A DNA stretch of 64,000 nucleotides, from positions 110,378-174,377 of the forward strand of contig NZ_RIAS01000014.1 of the NCBI RefSeq assembly GCF_003719335.1, written 5' to 3'. Under the pieces are notes generated by a model that was given only the letters and a program-made list of their open reading frames with translations, had not been told where the DNA came from and did no database searches. A program made the translations under genes and the position numbers. Source of the stretch: Paenibacillus amylolyticus. GTDB taxonomy: Bacteria; Bacillota; Bacilli; Paenibacillales; Paenibacillaceae. Below are positions 1-7,812 of the stretch, one piece after another; within the stretch, counting starts at the first letter, position 1, and the number at the start of each line of letters is the position of its first letter.

Positions 1-1
1 A

Positions 2-715
2 ATAGAGGAGATCAAGGCTGCGGCTCAGGACGTTGGCATCGACATCTCCAACTATGCCATTGGTGCAAATTTTGCGGTTCAGGAGAGTGCCGAGACGTTA
101 GAAGAAGAAATTCAGAGCGTTATGCGCCATGTGAATGTCGCCGCCGCCCTCGGAGTGAAGCTGATGCGTCATGATGTCGCTTTCCGGCCTGCACAGGAAG
201 GGACTGTAGCACAGTTTGAAGCTGATCTTCCCGTACTCGTCAAAGCCTGTCAGCGAATTGCCGACTATGCCGCTGGTTTTGGCATTACAACGAGTGTGGA
301 GAACCACGGGTATTATGTGCAATCGAGCGAGCGAGTTCAGCGACTGTTACATGAAACGGGTCGGGAAAATTTCAAAACGACACTGGATATCGGGAATTTC
401 CTCTGTGTCGATGAGGATCCAGTGAGTGCGGTGAAAAATAACATTCCTTACGCGTCCATCGTTCACGCCAAAGATTTCTACTGGCGGTCTTCCACCCGGA
501 ATCCCGGCGAAGGGTGGTTCCAGACCTCCCATGGCAATTATCTGCGCGGAGCCATCGTGGGTCATGGCGATATCGACATGCCTGAAGTGTTTCGCGTACT
601 GAAGCGGTCCGGTTATGACGGATATATCTCGGTTGAATTCGAAGGCATGGAGCACTGCCAGACCGCCTCGCGCATTGCGATGGATAACGTGCGCCGTTTG
701 TGGGATGAGGCGTGA
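2..715 (+). CDS. Sugar phosphate isomerase/epimerase, xylose-isomerase-like TIM barrel (5' end outside window)
   Basis: The reading frame is open from the first bases of the window, so the true start lies to the left; about 237 codons are visible. The product is a TIM-barrel isomerase or epimerase of the IolE / xylose isomerase-like family, cytosolic, acting on an unknown sugar. Visible family features are the metal-ligand region around VENHG, the TLDIGNF strand, HAKDFYW, and the C-terminal VEFEGME segment ending in RRLWDEA. It is clearly paralogous to the gene at 16908-17780: both share FKTTLDIGNF, YLRGAIVG or FLRGAIVG, and the same C-terminus. It probably belongs to the same catabolic cluster as the dehydrogenase that follows. 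The family is secure; the substrate is unknown. Confidence 0.85.
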   Translation: MEEIKAAAQDVGIDISNYAIGANFAVQESAETLEEEIQSVMRHVNVAAALGVKLMRHDVAFRPAQEGTVAQFEADLPVLVKACQRIADYAAGFGITTSVENHGYYVQSSERVQRLLHETGRENFKTTLDIGNFLCVDEDPVSAVKNNIPYASIVHAKDFYWRSSTRNPGEGWFQTSHGNYLRGAIVGHGDIDMPEVFRVLKRSGYDGYISVEFEGMEHCQTASRIAMDNVRRLWDEA

Positions 716-984
716 CAATATGTAGTTAAGGCCGCCATGATATCTAGCGTTGCCGCCTGCGTGTCGTTTTGCTTAGTCCTGTGGGATGCAGTGTAGTGTC
801 GTGGATTACTCTAAATAGAGTTCATTCAAGAGTTCACTGTATGAAGGCAACCGCAGTCAATGTAATTTTTCAAAAGTGAATGGAATTAAGCGTGATTTGA
901 GGATCATGAGAATTTTATTTCAAAGATGGCTTTTCCAAGCTGAACGGTATTCATTTTCATTTTTAACACTGGAGGGGTAGTGAA

Positions 985-2043
985 ATGTCCAAATTGAAAG
1001 TTGCCGTCATCGGCGCTGGTTCTATATCGGATTGTCACCTGCAAGCGTATGCCAGCAACCCGGAAGTAGAGATTTATGCGATCTGTGATCTGAACGAAAC
1101 TCGTGCCGCCGAAGTGGCGAAGCAGTACGGGGCATCCCATGTGTTTACGGACTATAAAGACTTGCTCGCTCTGCCGGAGATTCATTCGGTAAGCATCTGC
1201 ACATGGAATGATTCGCATGCCGAGATCAGTATTGCGGCGCTGGATGCAGGCAAAAACGTGCTCTGCGAGAAACCACTCTGCCAGACCGTGAAGGATGCGC
1301 TAGAGGTAGAAAAGGCCGTTCATCGCAGTGGAAAGTTGTTACAAGTAGGTTTTGTTCGCCGTTATAGTGACAACGCCCAGATTCTGAAAAAGTTTATCGA
1401 CGAAGGTGAACTTGGCGAAATCTATTATGCCAAAGCTTCCAGTCTGCGCCGTCTTGGCAACCCGGGTGGCTGGTTTGCGGATAAAAGTCGCTCTGGCGGT
1501 GGCCCGTTAATTGATATCGGTGTACATGTTATCGACATTTGCTGGTACCTGATGGGTAGACCTAAGGTTAAATCGGTCTCCGCCAATGTCTCAAATCGGC
1601 TCGGTAACCGGGCAAACATTCGAAATCTTTCGTTCTATAAGGCTGCTGATTACGATGCGGAACAGAACACGGTGGAAGATATGGCGAATGCATTGATCCG
1701 TTTTGAAAATGGGGCAAGCCTGTTGGTCGATGTCAGCTTCACCCTACATGCGAAGTCTGATGAGACAGCAGTCAAGCTGTATGGCGACAAAGGCGGTGCC
1801 GAGCTGGAACCGGAGATTTCAATTATTGGTGAGAAGTTCGATACCATTCTGAACATGACACCGCAAGTCGATTTTAAATCCTTTGACTTCATGGGTTCGT
1901 TCCGCAACGAAATCAACCATTTCATAGACAGCACGCAGGGCCGAAAAGAAACCCTTAGCCCCGTCGAGGACGGTGTGGAAGTCATGAAAATGCTGTGTGC
2001 CATCTACGAATCCGCGCGCGAGGGCAAGGAGATCACGTTGTAA
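985..2043 (+). CDS. Gfo/Idh/MocA family oxidoreductase
   Basis: A 352-residue NAD(P)-dependent sugar or inositol dehydrogenase-like protein. The N-terminus KVAVIGAGSI is a Rossmann dinucleotide-binding loop. The motif CEKPLC near residue 97 is the classical EKP motif of the family, and GGGPLIDIGVHVID is the conserved segment carrying the catalytic region. The start ATG is preceded by GGAGGGG at a good distance. It lies between a sugar isomerase and an alpha-fucosidase, so oxidation of a released sugar is the likely role. The last codons and the TAA stop coincide with the left terminal inverted repeat of the intergenic element at 2035-2211, so the element may have supplied the present stop codon. 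Confidence 0.9.
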   Translation: MSKLKVAVIGAGSISDCHLQAYASNPEVEIYAICDLNETRAAEVAKQYGASHVFTDYKDLLALPEIHSVSICTWNDSHAEISIAALDAGKNVLCEKPLCQTVKDALEVEKAVHRSGKLLQVGFVRRYSDNAQILKKFIDEGELGEIYYAKASSLRRLGNPGGWFADKSRSGGGPLIDIGVHVIDICWYLMGRPKVKSVSANVSNRLGNRANIRNLSFYKAADYDAEQNTVEDMANALIRFENGASLLVDVSFTLHAKSDETAVKLYGDKGGAELEPEISIIGEKFDTILNMTPQVDFKSFDFMGSFRNEINHFIDSTQGRKETLSPVEDGVEVMKMLCAIYESAREGKEITL

Positions 2044-2211
2044 TTCATACGTGAAACGGAGAGTGCAGAACCAATCTGGAGAAGCGGAGCGCTCGCCTTT
2101 ACCACCGGATTTCCACATCAGGGACATAATTCATAGAAATCCGGGGGTAACAGCGATCGAAAGATGGTACTGCAATCGGAGTGCCCAGTGTAAATCCACC
2201 TTTTACAACGT
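2035..2211 (+). repeat. Dispersed intergenic element, copy 1 (terminal inverted repeats, structured interior)
   Basis: The ends are ACGTTGTAA at 2035 and its exact complement TTACAACGT at 2203-2211. The interior shares GCGCTCGCC, CCGGATTT, GGGTAACAGCGAT, TCGGAGTG and GTGTAAA with the elements at 15707 and 20767. CCGGATTT can pair with the later AAATCCGG, and TGCAG-AACCA with TGGTACTGCA. There is no reading frame for a transposase. The element fills the gap between the dehydrogenase stop and the fucosidase ribosome binding site, and it may contribute a 5' leader structure to the fucosidase mRNA. It reads as a MITE-like or structured repeat; that is inference. Confidence 0.7.
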
Positions 2212-2242
2212 CAGAAATTTCAACTAAAGGAGATGCTTTATT

Positions 2243-3655
2243 TTGACTCAAACCAATCCCCCCCTGCCAGAGCAGGAAGAGCACATCGTTGAAGCAGGCG
2301 TACACAACTTTAGCAAAGAAGACGAATGGGTAAAGCCGGAAGACCCACTGCTGCTGGAGCGGCTGGAGTGGTTCAAAGATCAGAAGCTGGGTTTGATGAT
2401 GCACTGGGGACCGTACTCGCAACTCGGCTTGGTGGAATCGTGGGCACTGAGCGATGAGGATGGCGACTGGTCGCGGGATGATGTGGACTGGACGGACGAC
2501 ATGGAGGATTTCAAACGTGAATATTTTGACCTGAACAAAACCTTCAATCCGATTCGGTTTCAGCCTGAGGAATGGGCACAGATGGCTGCAGACAACGGCT
2601 TTAAATATTTCCTGTTTACGACCAAGCACCATGACGGCTTCTGCATGTGGGATACCAAAACAACCGATTACCGGATTACGGACAAAGATACGCCGTTCCA
2701 CAAACACAAATATGCTGATATCTGCCGGGTATTGTTTGACGCCTTCCGAGCGAAGGGGCTCGGCATCTCGGCGTACTTTTCCAAAGCAGACTGGCATACC
2801 CCATATTACTGGGCACCGGGCATGGAGCGTGGACGGCATATGTGGCGCGGGCCTTCTTATGATCCACACAAGTATCCCTGGATGTGGGAAAAGTTCGTGG
2901 AGTTCACCCACGAGCAGATCATGGAATTGCTGACGAATTACGGACGGATCGAGTGTCTGTGGCTCGATGCAGGCTGGGTACGTGAAGGCCGCCACGGTCA
3001 GGATATCCGGCTTGGTGAAGTGGTCGAACGGGCGAGAAAGAGCACGCAGCCTTGGCTTCTGTCGGCAGATCGCACCGTTGGCGGGCCGTATGAGAATATC
3101 GTCACCCCGGAGCAGACGATCCCGGAGCATCCGATGAATATTCCGTGGGAGAGCTGTATTACCGTTGGGCACTCTTTTGCTTTTGGCTTCGATGATCAGT
3201 ATAAATCGGGACGGCAGCTTGCACATATTTTGCTCGAAGTGGTATCCAAAGGCGGGAATCTGGCACTGAATGTCGGGCCGCAGCCGGACGGACGTCTACC
3301 CAAAGGGGCAATTCGAGGTATTCAGGGACTTGGCGAATGGCTGAACACACACGGTGAAGGGATCTATGGTACCCGCATTTGCGCACCGTATTACACGAAG
3401 GAGTGGGCATTTACACAGAAAGAAGATATCCACACCGTCTATGCCTTCCGCATCTATCGCAACGAGAATGAGAGCCTAGAAGAGCGACTGATCATTCCTT
3501 ATGTGGAAAAGGTGGAGAGAGTTGAACTTATCGGTACGAATGACGTACTTTCGTTTCAGCAAACAGAAGAAGGGCTGATCGTGGTGCTACCACGATCCGC
3601 TACAAACAGTGAAGCACCCATCACTCATACATTTAGATTAATCACCAAATCATAA
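2243..3655 (+). CDS. Alpha-L-fucosidase, glycoside hydrolase family 29
   Basis: A 470-residue cytosolic enzyme that hydrolyses alpha-linked L-fucose from glycans; no signal peptide is visible. Family GH29 features are GLMMHWGPYS near the N-terminus, the TTKHHDGFCMWD segment (His129-His130), and LWLDAGW, where Asp242 occupies the position of the catalytic nucleophile. The C-terminal part (residues about 385-470) looks like the small beta-sandwich domain of the family. The start is TTG at 2243, chosen because AAAGGAGA lies eight bases upstream and no ATG lies near. A Rho-independent terminator follows directly. With the importer and GH38 mannosidase downstream, it suggests intracellular trimming of imported fucosylated oligosaccharides. 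Confidence 0.9.
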   Translation: MTQTNPPLPEQEEHIVEAGVHNFSKEDEWVKPEDPLLLERLEWFKDQKLGLMMHWGPYSQLGLVESWALSDEDGDWSRDDVDWTDDMEDFKREYFDLNKTFNPIRFQPEEWAQMAADNGFKYFLFTTKHHDGFCMWDTKTTDYRITDKDTPFHKHKYADICRVLFDAFRAKGLGISAYFSKADWHTPYYWAPGMERGRHMWRGPSYDPHKYPWMWEKFVEFTHEQIMELLTNYGRIECLWLDAGWVREGRHGQDIRLGEVVERARKSTQPWLLSADRTVGGPYENIVTPEQTIPEHPMNIPWESCITVGHSFAFGFDDQYKSGRQLAHILLEVVSKGGNLALNVGPQPDGRLPKGAIRGIQGLGEWLNTHGEGIYGTRICAPYYTKEWAFTQKEDIHTVYAFRIYRNENESLEERLIIPYVEKVERVELIGTNDVLSFQQTEEGLIVVLPRSATNSEAPITHTFRLITKS

Positions 3656-3666
3656 AAACATATGTC

Positions 3667-3709
3667 AATTCCGGGGGAGATATGGGCGCCTCCGGAATTT
3701 TATTTTTTA
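3667..3709 (+). terminator. Rho-independent terminator after the fucosidase gene
   Basis: AATTCCGG at 3667 pairs with CCGGAATT at 3692-3699, and a run of T-rich sequence follows. It closes the first transcription unit. The 314-base gap to the next gene also holds a cre-like site near 3839; nothing else was recognised in it. Confidence 0.8.
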
Positions 3710-3838
3710 TACATAGAAAGTACAGATACCCATAGTGCATGGCTTTAAATGCTTGCTCCACAAGGGTTTTTGGAATAAAGAGAGGTCGGAGAAAATTGCA
3801 AATTGATCCAAAAGCACTCGGCAATGTACTATCAAATC

Positions 3839-3853
3839 AAGAAAGCGCTACCT
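3839..3853 (+). promoter_or_regulatory. Possible CcpA-binding cre site
   Basis: AAGAAAGCGCTACCT fits the consensus WTGNAANCGNWNNCW at all fixed positions but one. It lies about 115 bases before the importer operon, the expected place for catabolite repression of a sugar importer. This is a match by eye only, so a chance hit is possible. Confidence 0.4.
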
Positions 3854-3969
3854 GATATGATTGTTAACATTGATTGGATTATTAGCATCAAATGAGCGTC
3901 AAGAACTAACGTTTAAGGGATGTAAATGTAATGTATTATTACACTTGAGGCCTAGAAGGAGTGACGCAA

Positions 3970-4947
3970 ATGAGTCGAGGTACAGAAAGCATACCTGCGA
4001 ACATGGAGCTGCAGCAATTACGTCAGACAGCGCCCAAACAGCAGCATCCGTTCATTAAAAGCTTCAAAAAGCACTGGGAGCTGTACCTGCTTGTGCTGCC
4101 TCCGGTGTTGTATCTATTGATCTTCAAATACATTCCGATGGTAGGGGTGCAGATTGCCTTTAAGGATTTCAGTGTCGTAAAAGGCATCTGGGGCAGTCCA
4201 TGGGTGGGGCTCAAACATTTTGAAGCTTTCTTCGATTCCCCGAACTTTTGGCTGCTGATCAAGAACACTATTGGCATCAGCTTCTATTCCCTCATTGCCG
4301 GTTTCCCTATACCGATCTTGCTAGCCTTGGCGCTGAACGAGATTCGAACGGGTTACTTTAAAAAGACCGTACAGATGGTTACGTATGCACCGCATTTTAT
4401 CTCCACCGTTGTCATGGTATCCATCATTATTCTGATGCTTTCCCCCCATGTGGGCGTTGTAGACAAGTTATTTAGCTGGCTGGGTTTCCCGATGACCAAC
4501 TTTATGGGGATTCCCGAATATTTCAAATCAATCTATGTCTGGTCCGGGGTATGGCAGGGTATGGGGTACTCCTCGATTATATACATCGCGGCTCTGGCGG
4601 GCGTTGATCCTTCTCTATACGAAGCGGCCAAGATGGACGGTGCCTCAAGGTTGCGGAAAATATGGCACATCGACCTTCCAACTCTTGTTCCGGTCACCGT
4701 AATCATGTTGATTCTAAGTCTGGGCAGCATTATGGGCGTTGGCTTCGAAAAAATATACCTCATGCAGAATCCGCTGAATACGAGCGCTTCGGAGGTCATC
4801 TCCACGTACGTGTACAAGGTCGGTCTGATCGGAGCGAATTTCAGCTTCTCCGCGGCAGTTGGTTTCTTCAACTCCATCATTAACCTGATTCTGCTGGTCA
4901 TCGTCAACAGCATTTCCCGCAAAGTATCCGAGAACAGCTTGTGGTAA
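3970..4947 (+). CDS. Carbohydrate ABC transporter permease, LplB type
   Basis: A 325-residue inner membrane protein with about six hydrophobic segments, the first around residues 37-57. It carries the EAA loop YEAAKMDGASRLRKIWHIDLP that contacts the ATPase. It resembles the LplB/YtcP-neighbour permeases that pair with large lipoprotein binding proteins in Bacillales. An in-frame GTG exists at 3961 but overlaps AAGGAG; the ATG at 3970 has that Shine-Dalgarno sequence eight bases upstream and is preferred. It forms an operon with the next permease and the binding protein at 6007. No ATPase gene is present, so a shared MsmX-like ATPase encoded elsewhere is expected. Confidence 0.88.
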   Translation: MSRGTESIPANMELQQLRQTAPKQQHPFIKSFKKHWELYLLVLPPVLYLLIFKYIPMVGVQIAFKDFSVVKGIWGSPWVGLKHFEAFFDSPNFWLLIKNTIGISFYSLIAGFPIPILLALALNEIRTGYFKKTVQMVTYAPHFISTVVMVSIIILMLSPHVGVVDKLFSWLGFPMTNFMGIPEYFKSIYVWSGVWQGMGYSSIIYIAALAGVDPSLYEAAKMDGASRLRKIWHIDLPTLVPVTVIMLILSLGSIMGVGFEKIYLMQNPLNTSASEVISTYVYKVGLIGANFSFSAAVGFFNSIINLILLVIVNSISRKVSENSLW

Positions 4948-4962
4948 AGGAGGAGCATGTCC

Positions 4963-5871
4963 ATGTTTAATCTGATGAATCGGAACCGAATTAAAGACCC
5001 GGTTGGCGACCGTATTTTCATGACTATCAACTATATCTTTCTGATTGCCATTCTGTTAACGGTGTTCTACCCGCTCTTGTACATCGTCAGCTCCTCATTC
5101 AGCTCGTCACGCGCCGTAACATCCGGCCAAGTGTGGCTGTTCCCGGTTGATTTTAACATCAAGGCGTACATCTCCATTTTCAAAAGCCAGCAACTCATGC
5201 TCGGGTTTTACAACACGATCATTTACACCGTAGTCGGTACGTTCATCAACGTTGCACTGACTGTTATGCTGGCTTACCCGCTCTCCCGCAAGTCGTTCTA
5301 CGGACGGGGAGCCATCATCATCTTCATGATGATTACGATGTTTTTTGACGGGGGTCTGATTCCGACCTACCTGCTGATGAAAGACCTGCACCTGCTGGAT
5401 ACCCGCTGGGCGATGTGGCTTCCCGGAGCACTTGCCGTGTTCCAGGTCATCGTTGCGCGCACCTTTTTCCAGTCGTCAATCCCCGAGGAGCTTGGTGAAG
5501 CTGCCGAGATGGACGGATGCCGGGATATCCGCTACCTGATCAGCGTTGTGCTGCCGCTCTCCAAACCGATTCTGGCGGTGATGACCCTGATGTACGCCGT
5601 CGGTCACTGGAATGCATACTTTGATGCACTCATCTACTTGCGCTCCGAGAAGTTGTTCCCGCTGCAATATGTGCTTCGTAACTTGTTAATTCTGAATGCG
5701 GCTGATCCGGCCATGCTCGCAAATACAAGTCAGCAGATGAGGGATCAAGGGTTCGAGCAGGTGCTGAAATATGCGCTGATTGTGGTCGCCAGTATTCCGA
5801 TTCTGATCATGTATCCTTTTGTCCAAAAACACTTTGTCAAAGGGGTTATGGTCGGTTCACTTAAAGGATAG
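4963..5871 (+). CDS. Carbohydrate ABC transporter permease, YtcP/LplC type
   Basis: A 302-residue integral membrane permease, partner of the gene just upstream; it begins 15 bases after that stop. It has about six membrane segments, and the EAA loop reads EAAEMDGCRDIRYLISVVLP. The C-terminus KGVMVGSLKG is typical of this MalG/LplC-like class. Two ATGs are possible, at 4957 and 4963; the Shine-Dalgarno AAAGGAGG at 4946-4953 is three and nine bases away respectively, which favours 4963. A stem-loop follows before the gene for the binding protein. Confidence 0.88.
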   Translation: MFNLMNRNRIKDPVGDRIFMTINYIFLIAILLTVFYPLLYIVSSSFSSSRAVTSGQVWLFPVDFNIKAYISIFKSQQLMLGFYNTIIYTVVGTFINVALTVMLAYPLSRKSFYGRGAIIIFMMITMFFDGGLIPTYLLMKDLHLLDTRWAMWLPGALAVFQVIVARTFFQSSIPEELGEAAEMDGCRDIRYLISVVLPLSKPILAVMTLMYAVGHWNAYFDALIYLRSEKLFPLQYVLRNLLILNAADPAMLANTSQQMRDQGFEQVLKYALIVVASIPILIMYPFVQKHFVKGVMVGSLKG

Positions 5872-5876
5872 ATGGT

Positions 5877-5914
5877 AGCCGGTTCTTGAAAGGAGGTGGG
5901 GGCACACGCCGGCT
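5877..5914 (+). other. Intercistronic stem-loop with a Shine-Dalgarno-like loop
   Basis: AGCCGG at 5877-5882 pairs with CCGGCT at 5909-5914; the loop contains AAAGGAGGTGGGGG. No T-run follows, so it is unlikely to be a terminator. It lies between the permease and binding-protein genes, where stem-loops often tune relative expression. The purine-rich loop has no ATG at a proper distance, only a GTG opening a short frame that was not accepted as a gene. Confidence 0.45.
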
Positions 5915-6006
5915 TCCGGGATTGGTTTTTGAAACTTATAGAACCTATATCAACCCGTACAGCTTAACCAAAGGTTTGCCGTTATGAACAAAAAGGAGGA
6001 GTCAGC

Positions 6007-7641
6007 TTGAGAAAATCCTGGATTTCAATTTTGTGTCTGATCTTCGCTTCGGTGACGATATTGTCCGCATGCAGTTCATCTGAAAAAGCGGGTACAGGTA
6101 GTGAGGGGAGCGGCGAGAGCGGCGGTCCTGTAACGATGACTTTTTTTGCTCCGCAAGGTAAAGCGCCGATGGAGGACAATGAATTCACCAAGTTTATCGA
6201 AAAAAAGTTCAACGTGACCTTGAAATGGGACCTGGCCCCGACAGACGCTTTGCAGGATCGCAGACAATTGCTGCTAGCCAGTGGGGATTATCCTGAAGTG
6301 TTCCTGCACGGCAAGTTCACCACCTCGGATCTTCAAACCTATGGTAAACAAGGCGTGTTCCTTCCGCTTCAAGACCTGATCAAGCAATATGGCCCGAACC
6401 TCACCAAAGTGATGGAAGAGAAGCCTTATTTTAAGGATGCCATAACGGCACCGGACGGTAACATCTATGCACTGCCTATTTTTAATGAATGTTACCACTG
6501 TACGTATGCGCAGAAATATTGGATCAACAAAGAATGGCTGGATAAGGTGGGGCTGAAAATGCCAACGACGACCGACGAACTGTATACCGTTCTGAAGGCG
6601 TTCAAAACCCAAGACCCGAACGGCAACGGCAAAGCCGATGAGATCCCGCTCACAGGTGCACCGAACAAGTATGTGTGGAACGGCAACATTGATGCTTACC
6701 TGATGAACAGCTTTATATACAACGATAACGATAAATACCTGATCGTGAACGACGGCAAGGTCAGCTTTGCCGCCAATCAGGAGGGATGGAAGAAGGGGCT
6801 GGAGTACATGCACAAGCTGTACGCGGATGGCCTGATCGACCCGGCTTCCTTCACACAGAATGACCAGGCGATTGGTCAACTGGGGAATAAAGAAGGCGAC
6901 GAAGTGGTTGGCTCCATTACAACGGCACTGGTCAGCTATCTGGTGAATACGTATGACAAAAAGATTACCCGTCACCAGCACTGGGAGATCGTGCCTCCAC
7001 TCAAAGGGCCGGATGGTGTGCAGACGACGGGAGCAACGCAAAGTGTGGGTGAATTTGAATTTGCCATTACCAACAAAGCGACCGAAGCACAGCAGATCGC
7101 AGCCATCAAAATTGTAGATTACATGTTCAGTGAAGAGGGTGCACTCTACGCAGAGTATGGCCCGACCGAAGGCAAGGGATGGAAGAAAGCAGACCCGGAT
7201 GAGAAGAACATCAATGGGGAGCCTGCCAAGTACAGCTATTACAACCTGCCTGAACGTGATCCAAACGTGGTTGTGAACGAGAGCTGGTCACAGATCGGTG
7301 CGCATGACTTGTCCAACACGTTCCGTAACTTGTTTGCAGAAGGTCAAGACCCGCTGTCTGCTGAAGGATACGGTACAAGGCTTGCTCAGGCGACGAAAGT
7401 ATATGCTCCATACGCTCCCAAAGAAGTATATCCTGCCAACGTATTTATTCGTCCAGAGGATACCGAGACCGCGGCTCAGCTGACCACCGCAATCAAAGAT
7501 TATGTACAGACGAATATGGCTCAGTTCATCATCGGCAGCAAGAGCATTGATAAGGATTGGGACTCGTACGTGAAAGGTTTCGATGGACTTGGATTGAGCA
7601 ATTATCTGGATATTTATCAGCGTGCAATTGAGAAAAAGTAG
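6007..7641 (+). CDS. Extracellular solute-binding lipoprotein of a carbohydrate ABC importer (LipO type)
   Basis: A 544-residue secreted lipoprotein. The start is TTG at 6007 with AAAAAGGAGGAG upstream. The signal peptide ends in a lipobox LSAC with Cys22 as the lipidated residue, followed by a Ser/Gly-rich linker. The rest is a large periplasmic-binding-protein fold of the type paired with LplB/YtcP permeases. A loop near residues 208-216, DPNGNGKAD, resembles a calcium-binding EF-hand loop and may be structural. It captures an oligosaccharide at the cell surface and hands it to the two upstream permeases. The ligand is unknown, but the adjacent fucosidase and mannosidase suggest a glycan fragment. 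Confidence 0.9.
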   Translation: MRKSWISILCLIFASVTILSACSSSEKAGTGSEGSGESGGPVTMTFFAPQGKAPMEDNEFTKFIEKKFNVTLKWDLAPTDALQDRRQLLLASGDYPEVFLHGKFTTSDLQTYGKQGVFLPLQDLIKQYGPNLTKVMEEKPYFKDAITAPDGNIYALPIFNECYHCTYAQKYWINKEWLDKVGLKMPTTTDELYTVLKAFKTQDPNGNGKADEIPLTGAPNKYVWNGNIDAYLMNSFIYNDNDKYLIVNDGKVSFAANQEGWKKGLEYMHKLYADGLIDPASFTQNDQAIGQLGNKEGDEVVGSITTALVSYLVNTYDKKITRHQHWEIVPPLKGPDGVQTTGATQSVGEFEFAITNKATEAQQIAAIKIVDYMFSEEGALYAEYGPTEGKGWKKADPDEKNINGEPAKYSYYNLPERDPNVVVNESWSQIGAHDLSNTFRNLFAEGQDPLSAEGYGTRLAQATKVYAPYAPKEVYPANVFIRPEDTETAAQLTTAIKDYVQTNMAQFIIGSKSIDKDWDSYVKGFDGLGLSNYLDIYQRAIEKK

Positions 7642-7649
7642 TATATACG

Positions 7650-7690
7650 GACTGTCCCGCCTGTCACCCGTGACCGGGGCAGTCTTCTCC
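7650..7690 (+). terminator. Probable terminator of the importer operon
   Basis: GACTGTCCCG at 7650 pairs with CGGGGCAGTC ending at 7684. The tail is only TTCTCC, so it would be a weak terminator. A new promoter follows immediately, which supports a transcription boundary here. Confidence 0.6.
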
Positions 7691-7691
7691 T

Positions 7692-7719
7692 ATGACAACC
7701 CCACGTCATTCGATATAAT
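7692..7719 (+). promoter_or_regulatory. Sigma-A-type promoter for the AraC regulator
   Basis: ATGACA, a 16-base spacer and a perfect TATAAT at 7714-7719. It would start transcription around 7726, about 85 bases ahead of the regulator. Confidence 0.6.
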
Positions 7720-7812
7720 GAACGCATAATTATGAAAAATTTGTGAACAGAGGCAAGGTGCAAGTGGTTTGTCGTCATGCAACATGAAATGGATTGGTGG
7801 GGGGGCGCGGAG

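Noticed and set aside
2099..3226. Minus-strand open frame of 375 codons opposite the fucosidase gene
   Set aside because: It is a shadow of the GH29 gene on the other strand, with no ribosome binding site and no recognisable domain.
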